Source: Hsuehochloa calcarea
Lineage: Eukaryota; Streptophyta; Magnoliopsida; Poales; Poaceae
Reading direction: 5' to 3'
Assembly: GCA_036346395.1 (NCBI GenBank)
Contig: CM070599.1
Span: 23,055,232 to 23,119,231, forward strand
Length of the DNA stretch: 64,000 nucleotides
Part shown: one piece after another, positions 10,807 to 20,179 of the stretch
Numbering within the stretch: the stretch's first letter is position 1
Layout of the letters: every line of letters starts with the position of its first letter
Made by a program: the position numbers and the translations under genes
Notes under the pieces: model-generated
What the model saw: only the letters and a program-made list of their open reading frames with translations
Told to the model about the DNA's origin: nothing
The model's database searches: none

Positions 10807-11310
10807 TAGCATTGTATCAATCATACCAGAGCGACCAAAAAGATTCTAAATGCGGCGATGCTGAGAAAGGTAGTAGCCATCTCCATTAGAATGAATCTCA
10901 ATCCCCGGAAAATAGCTCAATGGTCCCAAATCTAACATAAATTGTTCACTCAATTTCTTCTTGACAAAAGCAACGTAGTCCATGTCATCTCCTATGATCA
11001 GCATATCATCTTCATATAGCAGAAGCAAAGTACGACCCCGCTAAGAAGTATAAATATACAAGATAGGGTCGTGTTCACTTTGAGTGAAACCAGTAACTTT
11101 AATCACAAAACTAAAAAGCTCGAACCAAGCATAAAGAGCCTGCTTGAGACTATAGAGCACGCCTAAGACAACAAACATAGTGTGTAGTAGCCTCAACACC
11201 TAGGGTTGGCTGCATATGACCTCCACATGTAGATCACCATGAAAAAAGGTATTTTTGACATCCATCAGAGAAGGAACTCTTTGTTAGCGACTAGAGTGGA
11301 AGTGTCAGAA
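10793..11310 (-). pseudogene. Copia-C reverse transcriptase C-terminal part
   Basis: The minus strand reads FTQSEHDPILYIYTS, RGRTLLLLYEDDMLIIGDD, DYVAFVKKKLSEQFMLDLG and GIEIHSNGDGYYLSQ, typical of the RVT_2 palm. The catalytic box is YEDD where Copia RTs have YVDD; the parallel fragment at 51505-51748 still has YVDD, so this is a private mutation. Upstream, about 11110-11310, the frame is shifted but LYGLK-region and DVKN-like traces remain. Confidence 0.85.
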
Positions 11311-11559
11311 ACTGGTGAAGTTGGTGGAGGAGACACACTAGAATGTGAAATTGGTGGAGAAAGTGTATCTAGAGAAGGCAAGTCTTGTGATGGAATGCAA
11401 GGTAGACACAAAAAAGGAGGTGGAATCTATGAAGTGAGTGGTATGTGTAGAAGGATGATAAAAGAAAGATCAACCCTCATGAAAGGTAACATCACGAGAG
11501 ATGCGAATGCGATGTGCTGAACGATCATAGCAACGATAGCTCTTATGCTCAGGACTAAC

Positions 11560-12740
11560 CTAGGAAGACATACTCAACCAACTGAGCGCTAAGTTTTTTG
11601 CGCTCATGAGGTGCTAGAAGGACATAGCATACACAACCAAAGACACAAAGATGAGCATAGCGAGCATGTGCTCAGTACAGGACCTCACCAAGACACTTGT
11701 CCTGAAGGTTGCAGGAGGGCTGACGGTTGACGAGATAGACTATTGTAGACACCGCTTCCCCCAGAAGTGAGAGCGAGGAAATGAGGAAATGAGAAGAGTA
11801 CGATTAGTTTCAATGATATCATGGTGCTTGCGCTCAGCAACACTATTCTAAGCATTAGCACTTGGACACGAGAGTTGAGGAAGAGTACCCTAAAAAAAGG
11901 AATCGACGAAAAGCTGATAAAAGATATTCTCCTCCAGGGTCAAAACAAAAAACACGAATGACAGAAGATAAATGAGTATGAACCATATGCGCAAAAGTTC
12001 AATAGATAGAAATCAACTGTGAATGGTGTTTCATGAAATAGATCCAAGTGTATCGAGTGTGGTCAAAAATGAAGATGACATAGTAACTTTGACCATCCTT
12101 CAAAGCAAATGGAGAAAGACCGCAAACATCTAAATGGACCAAATCAAAGGGACGATCAGATCTAGAAGAACTTGATGAATCAAGATAGAGGCGTGAGCCA
12201 CACAAGTGCCCCAAGCGATGATGCTGTTAAGTAAAAGACTTGCAAACAGAAGTAGATACAGAAGGACAAAGAGTAGATGGACCAACCACAAATGATAAAG
12301 GAATGGGAGCAGGAGCAGTACCGAAAATGGAGGATAAATGACAACTCTTGTTAAACGATCTTGCACAAAGCAGGAGCTTTCACCAAACTCAAAAAAGTAG
12401 TTCATATCTGCAAGCTGCCCAATAGAGATGAGACCCATGGAGAGCATAGGGACAAGTGAGACATCTAAAACTTCAAAGTGAAAGATGGAAACAACCCCCT
12501 GATGAGTAACTGTGCATGGCGTTCCATGAGCTATCTAAATCTTGATACCTTCCACAATAGGATGACATGATGTGAGCTGAGATGCATCAGATGTCACATA
12601 AAAAGAAGCACTCGACACAGGACATGATCGTGTAGTAAAATCGGTGGATCCACCAAGAAATGCTTGCAGCTGACACAACTAGCCTTGAAGGTTGGTCATC
12701 AGAGCCTAAATCTGACCAAACTAAGGTCACAAGACTCCAA
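11560..12740 (-). pseudogene. Copia-C protease remnant, pre-integrase and integrase
   Basis: On the minus strand SSASFYVTSDASQL (about 12600) is the region just after the protease active site. FHVPKL-like and GQLADMNYF traces follow, then HHRLGHLCGSRLYLDSSSSS, RPFDLVHLDVCGLSPFALKDG and YVIFIFDHTRYTWIYFMKHH, the integrase core start. The C-terminal part of integrase, to about 11560, is present only in shifted frames. A stop interrupts the pre-integrase part before HHRLGH. Confidence 0.8.
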
Positions 12741-13087
12741 TGCATTGGCAAGGACGAAAGAAACAATAGAGAGGATGCGATAGCCACAAAGAGCAACAAT
12801 CACTAATCACCGATAGCACTAGGAACTCCAAGTAGAGAACACCAATCACCGGCAGCACTGAAGGGCGACAATGACAGTGGTTACACCACAAAATAGAGAA
12901 CCGAGCCAATGTAAAGGCAATGGTGATGGCACCAGGAGGTAGCAGAGCAATGAGCTGAAACAGAGGCAAAGACGGCAAAGCACCAAGCATTCGGTGATGA
13001 AGAAGAGCACCAAGGAGTAGTCGGTCAACCTGTGATAGCGCAGTAGAGCTAGATGGTGGTGATGCACTGAGCAAAACATGGTGGAGC

Positions 13088-14484
13088 CACTACTACAAAA
13101 GAGGCTATAGCAGACGGCCCATCACAGACGGTTCCTTTGGAACCGTCTGTGTTGGGTCTGTCTGGGCTATGTTTTGGCGCAGCGGGCCTATCACGAGCGG
13201 TTCTATTTGAGCCGTGCGTGATAAACAATATCACAGAGCGGTTACGAATGTAACCGTCGGATATTACATGACAGTTCTATTTAAGAACCGTGCGCGATAT
13301 CCTGACGGTTCTTAAATAGAACCGTCGCGAGGTTACACGCGGTTCTTAAATAGAACCGTGCGCGATATCCTGACGATTACGGAAATAGAACCGCTGCGTG
13401 ATGTTACGACGGTTCTATTTTGAGTAACCGCAGCGATAATTGCCTATCACGAGCGGTTACGAAATAGAACCGTCAGAAATTTCGAACCGCCTGTGATTTC
13501 TGTGCTTCATATAAATTGGCCGAGACATCCCTCTCGCGCATCGCACTGTGTCTACCACTTCCCTTCCTCGCCCTAGCTCCTCATCTGCTACTGGTATACC
13601 GCTCGAGCGCCACTTCCTCGCCCTAGCTCCTCCAACCTCGCCACTTCCTGCCCTAGCTCCTCATCTGCAGTGTGTCACCGCTCCAGCGCCACTTCCTGCC
13701 TCTATCTCCTCCAACTGCGGCTCCTCCTCTAATCTTGGTATGAGCACATGATCTTGCACCGTCAATGTTGGAATAAATAATATTAGCCTGCAAATCTTAG
13801 TTTTGAAACCTTATAACTAATGAACTAAAATTTGACTTAGGAGTGGTAACTTAATAAAATTGAATTAGGTCTAATAATCACTAAAATTTGAGTTAGGATA
13901 ATTAATTGGCTTAAAAAATAAAATTTACACAGGTTCACGATGCGGTGGGGTTTGGGTCAAGCAATATTGCATTTACGGTTCCGGTATTTTAGGTTAATAA
14001 GTGTTGTATGAGGTGATGCCTATATTTGGGTTGCATGATTGTTCAATTGAGATAGATATCGGTGTCGAGAGGTAGGGATCATGGTTGTGGCCGTAGGCAT
14101 GGCTACGCTATGCCACCGCGTGTGGTACATAACTAGTGAAGAGTTTTCTTTCAATAACCTTAGATACAAATGTTGGAGAATGAGTTTATATTGCACATTT
14201 TCGTTTGCTATAAATTAATCGCTAATCAATTTGACACTAATTTGTTACATGCGTAGTGTAGATGGATCGAAACTGGATGTACGGTGTGAACCGTGTGAGT
14301 CAAGATTACATTAATGGTGTGGTTGCTTTTAGAAGAGCCGCTGAGCAGGATATGTTGAAGAAGGGGATAAATTTTATGTACTGTGGTAACTGCTTGTTAT
14401 CACAGACGAATAAATATAGACGGTTCGAAAACCGTCTGTGATGACGGTTCCGAACCGTCTGTGATGACGTGTTCTGTAGTAGTG
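13088..14484 (+). mobile_element. Small CACTA (En/Spm) transposon with 3-bp target duplication
   Basis: The left end opens CACTACTACAAAAGAGGC and the right end is GTTCTGTAGTAGTG, inverted CACTACTACAGAAC. Flanking triplets are AGC (13085-13087) and AGC (14485-14487), the 3-bp duplication expected of this superfamily. Subterminal repeats based on GGTTCTATTT / AAATAGAACCGT occur many times in both orientations from 13190 to 13480, and a few at the right end. They are the likely transposase-binding sites. At 1397 bp it is a deletion derivative, but one transposase-associated exon survives at 14262. Confidence 0.95.
14262..14441 (+). pseudogene. CACTA transposase-associated N-terminal domain, partial
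   Basis: ATG at 14262 opens a 59-codon frame: MDRNWMYGVNRVSQDYINGV, then FRRAAEQDMLKKGINFMYCG, then NC. This matches the plant CACTA transposase-associated domain, which begins MDR.WMY, has an F...A and ends in a C..C pair. The domain is normally the first part of a transposase of several hundred residues. Here the frame runs into the subterminal repeats and stops at 14439-14441. It retains its own start and the C..C pair. It shows that this element descends from an autonomous CACTA by internal deletion. Confidence 0.85.
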
Positions 14485-15200
14485 AGCACCAAATAGTCGG
14501 TGATGCAGAAGAGCACCAAGGAGCAGTTGGTTAGCTGATGACGGCACAGTAGAGCTGGACGGTGGTGATGCACTGATGAGCAAAGCACCAAGTAGTCAGT
14601 GAAAGCACAGCTTAGCTAGACGGTAGCATCAGATCTAGAATCGTAGAGCAGAGGCGGTGTTGGATCTGGCATCACGGAGCAAATTGGGAGCTCGATGACG
14701 CCCAATGGAGGTTGACGATGGCGACAGCAGCTCGAATCGAGCGACGGTAGCTCAGATCCGAAGTTTGAGTGTTAGAGCAAAGGTTTGAGCTCGCCTGTGT
14801 CGTGGTCTCAAGCTCTACTGTGCTGGATCGAGAGCTAGAGGCAGTGGGATCTGGAGCAGTGGTGGTGATGAAGAACAGAGCGGGACTTTGCTGGACGGCG
14901 GTGCTAGAGCAGAGGCGGCGATGGTTGCGCCAATGCAGAGCACCCAAAGCAAGTAGGACAAAGCTGGTTGGCAGTGCTAGTGCAGCGGCAGTGATGGTCC
15001 ACGAGGCAATGGCTACGTTGAGGCAGAACACTCGAAGTAGAGACAGAGCAGCGACAGTTCTTGCCGTCGGTGGATGTGGAGAGTGACGAACCATTGGAGA
15101 GGGAGAGGAAAGGAGGTAGCATGCCGGTGGTGGCTAGCTATCGATGGCGAGGATGGGGGTAGCTAGACCAGGTCTAGTCCCTAACTCTAACACTAACCCC

Positions 15201-15214
15201 AGGCTCTGATACCA
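15201..15214 (-). other. Copia-C primer-binding site
   Basis: The minus strand reads TGGTATCAGAGCCT directly inside the LTR, an initiator-Met primer site. It proves that the element runs right to left. Confidence 0.92.
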
Positions 15215-15358
15215 TGTTAGAATTTGAGAGGACTTTTCTATTCACAACTGTGCAACTTATTTATTATTGAGAAGATATATATAGACATGATTAGTTGGGC
15301 CTCATGGGCTACATGGGCAGAGAGAGAGAGAGGCTACAAATACGTACAACTCTTAACA
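15215..15358 (-). repeat. Copia-C 5' LTR (144 bp)
   Basis: The plus strand opens TGTTAGAATTTGAGAGG and closes CTCTTAACA, so the minus-strand LTR has TG...CA ends and is followed by the primer site. An AG microsatellite lies near 15320-15331. No partner LTR remains. Confidence 0.88.
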
Positions 15359-16153
15359 ATAGCCAATGGAAGGTGCTGGTTGTAGCCAGTGGCTTTGATT
15401 TGTCCTGGTTGTATCTAATGGAAAGTGCGGGTTGCAGCACGATGTTTTATTTGTGCTGGTTGTAGCCAGTGGAAAATGTGGGTTGTAGCCCGATGAAAAA
15501 GGTTGAAGGTGGTTGGAGCCACTCGATGGTATTGGGTAGTCGGAGCCACTTTATAATATCTGGAGGTTGGAGCCTTCACTAGTATTTTACGACACTATGC
15601 AATTTCATTAAAACGGGTTTTAGTGGAAATGCTAGGTCTCAGGCCTTCTATTTAATCTAATTCAAATGTGGCTTCTTCAAATAAAAGAACCTCAAGTCTT
15701 CCTGTTTAGCCTTGCATACATTATAATTACATTCAGTGTGGTGGCTTATTGAGTATCGTCGTACTCACTGCTGCTCAATTTCTAACCTTTAGTTAGAGGA
15801 GAAGAATAATACTCTGTCGACACTTAATTGGGTCCAATAGGACTATCAGTCACCAAGAACTAGGTCATGAGCCTAAGTAGATTGCATGTGGGCATATCCT
15901 AAGGGTCCCACTAGGGTGTTGTTTCTGTTCCCACTTGTACTGTAAATTTTTAAGGTATTTTGCCTGGTCGGCACGTGTGTAACTCAAGTGACCGTACGAT
16001 CTATTTACATACTATTTAATACTATGTAGTAGCTTTACTTTTGCGAGATATGTGTTTAGTATTTAATGATGTAATTATGTGCACTAGATACTATTCCAGG
16101 GACTAGTGCTGATATACACAGAGGGTTCCGGACAGTAAATTCGGATCCCGACA
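15359..16153 (+). other. Probable 3' part of Gypsy LTR-E
   Basis: This is non-coding. The phrase GGTTGTAGCC(A/C)(A/G)TG(G/A) recurs between 15377 and 15500 with TTGGAGCC variants to 15570, a short degenerate repeat. The end CCCGACA at 16153 is followed by GAG and then a primer site, so an LTR very probably ends here. Confidence 0.6.
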
Positions 16154-16156
16154 GAG

Positions 16157-16168
16157 TTGGTATCAGAG
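16157..16168 (+). other. LTR-E primer-binding site
   Basis: TTGGTATCAGAG follows the presumed LTR end. A plus-strand Gypsy element is implied, but no gag is recognisable downstream. Confidence 0.75.
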
Positions 16169-17104
16169 TCATGTCGATTGTAGGTTGTGACCTTAGTTAG
16201 CAAGGTTGTTAGTTTCATGACTAGAAAATTTTCAAAATCTATTTTCACCTTCAAAATCTTTGCAAAAAATATCATTAATATTGCTCATTTTCATCCCCCA
16301 AGATGACTCACTCACCTATATCTTGTCTTGGCAACTTGTGCTTTCATTGCTACCTTACCTCTTCAAAATTCGGCATTTCTGAAACTATTCTTAAAACCCC
16401 CTCTTTGAAGGTGCCTTGAAATTTTGTTTTTGGGCTAAATTCACAAAACCCATCTGCGAAATATATTTTCAAGTTTTATTTTACAAATTTATTTTCCTAA
16501 TTATCTTATAACCTTGCCTTTGGAAGTCCAATTATCAAACTATGTTTGCAAAAATAAAAATTTGCACCCCATTTTGAAAATTAGGTCCTCCAAGGTACTC
16601 TTCTCAAATGATTCCTCAAAACTTGTTCCTCTAAGAAACTTCTTTTCAAACCTATTTTGGAGACAATTTCCATGAGTTCTCCATAAAGGTTATTTGCAAA
16701 TTAAACCATTATAATTTCATGTTAAAAAAATTCTTCGATAGATCGTGAGATCCCTTTGTCCTAGGTCATGCATTGTGATACGCGTGGTTGAGGATTTTAT
16801 CTATTCTAGTGCGAATTTAAACCTTTAATTCGTGCACCACATATATGTTCAAAAATTACCACCGTTAAAGATCGGGCAACCCATCGGATCGATCTCGCCT
16901 CGAGGTATGATATTCACTTTATGTCTCGATTGGTAACGAGCTACGTATAATTACCAATTGTTTAGCTCTTTTTGCGAACATAGTGTTTCGATTTAGTAAT
17001 CCGACCTATTATCAAATATTTCATTGTTTGTTGGATGATGATTACCCCCGCTCGTGATAGGAGTTCAAAGGATAAAAGGCCAACTAAGCATGTAGGGTGA
17101 GAGC
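16169..17104 (+). other. Non-coding leader-like sequence after LTR-E
   Basis: The 0.9 kb is A/T-rich with no credible gene on either strand. It probably is the 5' leader of the Gypsy element belonging to LTR-E, cut by the LINE that begins near 17105. I recognise nothing else in it. Confidence 0.4.
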
Positions 17105-18335
17105 TAGCTAGCTGATTATATGTTAGGGCATGTTTTGTTTGTAGCCTGTCTACCTATCAAATGGAATGCTCTGGGAGAAAAGATTATCGAATGCTCATGT
17201 TCTGTAATCTACTTGCAAGAGGCCAAACATAACCATTTTGATAGTCTTACATCAAACATTTTGCCCCCGAAGTGTTTTGACAAGTTTGCTTTCATTCCCT
17301 CTGATGGTCGTTCAGGTGGCATTATAGTGATTTGGACTGCTTCCTCTTTTAGGGCGGTGGTTTAGGAGCAACTTGATTTTGCTATCAATCTCTTTCACCT
17401 CCAAACATTGTGGTGAAACTTGGAGTCTTATATCAGTTTATGGGCCGTGTGTAGGCCTAGCCTGTGATAATTTCGTCACCTCGCTCCACAATTTACACAT
17501 TTTGGCTAATGAACAATGGATTTTGTTGGGTGATTTCAACTTCTATAGATCCTTGGAAAATAGAACCAACTGGGAGGGAACATGAATGATATCTTGCTTT
17601 TCAATTATATTATTATCAGCTTGGGTTTAGTAGAATTACCAGTCAAGGGGAGGAGCTTTACTTGGAGTTATATGCAAGGTGATCCATTGCTAGAGCAACT
17701 GGACTGGTTTTTCACTACCAACTCATGGACTTTGCCTTACCGAAACACTTTGGTTAAGCCCCTGTCACAGTACATCTCTGATCACATTCCTTGTGTGGTG
17801 TCCATAGAAACTAAAATCCCAAAGTCCCATGTTTTTCGGTTTGAAAGTTTTTGAACTGAGCATCCGGGTTTTCTTCAAGTGGTCAAAGACTCTTGGGAAG
17901 CTCCTTATGTTGCTTCTGATATTGCTACGCTCATCTCTGCCAAATAAAAGATGCTCTGAAAATCAATGAAAATTTGGAGCAAAAGTCTTTCTCGCCTGAC
18001 AATTCTTATTGACAACTGTAATATAGTTCTTAATCTGTTGGATAGACTAGACGAGCAATGACCTCTAAGCAAGACTGAATGGAACTTGAGAGTCATCATC
18101 AAAAAGAATGTTCTTCCATTATTAAGATATAAACAGTTGTATTGGTAGCAGCGTTGTACAATCCGATGGACCATGTTTGGAGATGAAAACACTAAATTCT
18201 TTCCTGCGCTTGCAACATAACAATATAGAAAAATCATATCTCCCTACTTGCAGCCAAGGATGGTAGTTGGGTCTCAGATCACAGTGACAATGCAGCTCTT
18301 TTCTAGCAAACATTCAAGGACAGGATGGGGATTTC
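17105..18335 (+). pseudogene. LINE-0: L1-type endonuclease domain
   Basis: The reading starts near 17120 and encodes an exonuclease-endonuclease-phosphatase fold. IKWNALGEKIIECSCSVIYL is followed by QEAKHNHF (the metal-binding Q-E box), DGRSGGIIVIW, WSLISVYGP, QWILLGDFNFYRS (GDFN, about 17529-17540) and YISDHIPCVVS (the SDH box, about 17776). These are the catalytic motifs of L1 endonuclease, which nicks target DNA. Stops occur at about 17363 and 17582, with a frame change near 17370. The linker after FRFESF reaches GDENTKFF near 18178-18200. The RT domain that should follow is missing and a Copia scrap begins. Confidence 0.88.
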
Positions 18336-18590
18336 CTCTAGCCCGTTCTCAGCGGGGTCATACTTTGCTTCTGCTATATGTATTTGCTGATTACAGGAGA
18401 TTACATGGACTATGTGACTTTTTTAAAGAAGAAATTGAGTGAGCAGTTTATGATGTCAGATTTCGAACTATTGAGCTATTTTCTAGGGATTGAGATTCAT
18501 TCTAATGGTGATGGATACAACCTCTCTCACAATCGCTACGTTCAGGATCTGCTTGCTTGCTCTGGGATGACTTTATACCCCGGCAAACCG
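18336..18590 (+). pseudogene. Copia RT scrap inside LINE-0
   Basis: About 250 bp encode GHTLLLLYV, DYMDYVTFLKKKLSEQFMMS, LSYFLGIEIHSNGDGYNLS and RYVQDLLACSGMTLY, in two frames. This is the Copia-C family palm/thumb segment. There are no LTRs or Copia flanks; LINE sequence resumes directly after it. The YVDD box is disrupted by a few inserted bases (YVFADYRRL). Confidence 0.88.
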
Positions 18591-19677
18591 TACAGAACTA
18601 TCAATGTTCCAAGCCTCAATCTTGGTGTGGGTTGGCAATGGCGAGCAAGCTTTGTTCTGGTCAGATAGGTGGTCAGATAGGTGGCTTGACGGTGCTAGCA
18701 TCCCCTCCTTAGCGCTACCTCTAGTGATGAAAGTACCGACATCGATTAGGAAGAAGAGAATGGTGGCCAAAGCCTTACCTAACGACACCTGGATTTGGGA
18801 TATTAGGGGTTGTCTGGATGTCTAAGTTCTAACTAAGTACCTCGTCATGTGGGACTTGATACAGCCTATTCACACAACGTAGGGGTAGGATGATACTATT
18901 AAGTGGAGATGGGAAGCCGCTGGCCAATACACCTCCAGATCTGCCTACAAGGCATTCCTTCATGGATCCCTGAACTTCTCCTGTGCTGAAGTTATCCGTA
19001 AATCTTGGGCACCTCTAAAATACAAATACTTCATGTAGCTAGCGTTTCATTAGCGCTGCTGGATAGCCGATCGCCTAGAGCGTCGTGGCCTTCAAAACCA
19101 AGGATAGTACATCCTCTGCCTCTCTTCTCATGACTCTATCGACCATCTCCTTGTTGGATGTGCTGTCACATCCCAAATCTGGTTGTGTTCTTGCTAGTAG
19201 GGTTACAGCGCTACGTGCCGGCAAGCAAAACCAAATTGGAAGATTACTGGATCTTAGTCCGCAAGTTAGCCTCAGGGAAAAGAAGGTGAGCGCTTGATTC
19301 GGGCATCAACCTTCTCTCCTGGATGATTTGGAAGGAGCGGAACAACAGAGTGTTCAACAATGAGGCCTCAACGTCGAACCATATGCTTCAAAGGATTTGG
19401 GATGAGTTCAGCCAGGCCCATGGCGCTTGGCTGGAGTTGTCTGTCTGGATGCGTTATGACAACCGGAGTACTACTAGCTGCAGCCTCTTGTTGGTTGTCT
19501 AGGTCTCCCTGGTCGGTTGCCAAGGTCTTCCCTATCATTCTAGTTTGCCACGAGTAGTTCCTTCAATGTATTGATCTTGTAAGGTGGCCTTCGGACTGCA
19601 TTGGTTGCCTTTTGTATCTGAATGGTTGTTTTCCTTTCTTCTTCTTAATGGAATGACACGCAAAGCTTTTCTGTGTT
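18591..19677 (+). pseudogene. LINE-0: C-terminal zinc-binding RT region and 3' end
   Basis: The phrases ILVWVGNGEQALFWSDRW, then RWEAAGQYTSRSAYKAFLHG, SWAPLKYKYFM and LERRGLQ, then SHDSIDHLLVGC are the zf-RVT C-terminus of plant L1 LINEs. SDRWSDRW is a small 12-bp duplication near 18662. The 3' end, ...TTAATGGAATGACACGCAAA then GTTCCCGAAAAAG, resembles other LINE tails here (27853 and 55826). Several stops are present. It pairs with the endonuclease half to the left across the Copia scrap. Confidence 0.87.
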
Positions 19678-20090
19678 CCCGAAAAAGATTGTATGCGGAA
19701 AGGGGAGATTGAATTTTTAGTCAAGTGCATGGTTATTAAAGCAATAAGGTGAGATAAGGCGGCTCATTACCTTCTTACCGCTAAAGCGCTTAACGTGCAC
19801 GGCAACGCCCTTTGCGCGTTCTCAAAAAAGATTGGATGGGGATAGGGGAGGTTGATTTTTTAGTTAAGTGCATGGTTATTAAAGAGGCAAGGCGACTCAC
19901 TGCCTTCTTACCGCCAAAGAACTTAAGGTGCGCGGTGAGGCACTTTGCGTGTACTCGAAAAAGATTGGAAGGGGACATGGGAGATTGAATTTTTAGTTAA
20001 GTGCATGGTTATTAAAGCGATATGGCGAGGCGAGGCGACTCGCTACCATTTTCCTCCAACGTGCTTAAAGCACGCATAACATAACAAACA
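19678..20090 (+). repeat. Three tandem copies spanning a LINE tail and hAT end
   Basis: A unit starting with a (C/T)C(G/A)AAAAAGATTGG motif lies at 19678, 19821 and 19954 (periods 143 and 133). Each includes GATT(G)AATTTTTAGT.AAG, then the hAT-like end GTGCATGGTTATTAAAG and a run of GGCGA/GGCGG-type motifs. The first copy follows the LINE 3' tail and the third leads into the hAT element. Confidence 0.88.
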
Positions 20091-20179
20091 TAAGTCCCCA
20101 ACAATAAAATAAGTCCACAAGCTTAGAGTCTAATGGCATAACATATGTTCAACTCTCTCATTTCTCAAAAGTCACCCAT

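Larger units (their letters stand above)
12979..14640. repeat. About 106-bp leader repeat of Copia-C, split by CACTA
   Basis: A block starting AGCACCAAGCATTCGGTGAT (12979-13080) recurs at 14485-14585 starting AGCACCAAATAGTCGGTGAT, with a third partial copy from 14586. The CACTA element sits between the first and second copies. The repeat is non-coding leader sequence of the Copia element. Confidence 0.85.
10793..15358 (-). mobile_element. Copia-C, minus-strand Copia element truncated in RT
   Basis: Read on the minus strand, the element starts with a 144-bp LTR (15358-15215), a TGGTATCAGAGCC primer site, and a long leader (15200 to about 12760) holding a CACTA insertion. Protease/pre-integrase and integrase remnants (12740-11560) and RT (about 11300-10793) follow. 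Gag appears to be deleted. The element stops just after the RT phrase SGMIDT, where it meets the oppositely oriented gag. RNase H and the second LTR are absent. Confidence 0.82.

Noticed and set aside
13190..13480. Regularly spaced short repeats considered as a CRISPR-like array
   Set aside because: The repeats occur in both orientations at irregular spacing and lie just inside CACTA ends; they are subterminal transposase-binding repeats.
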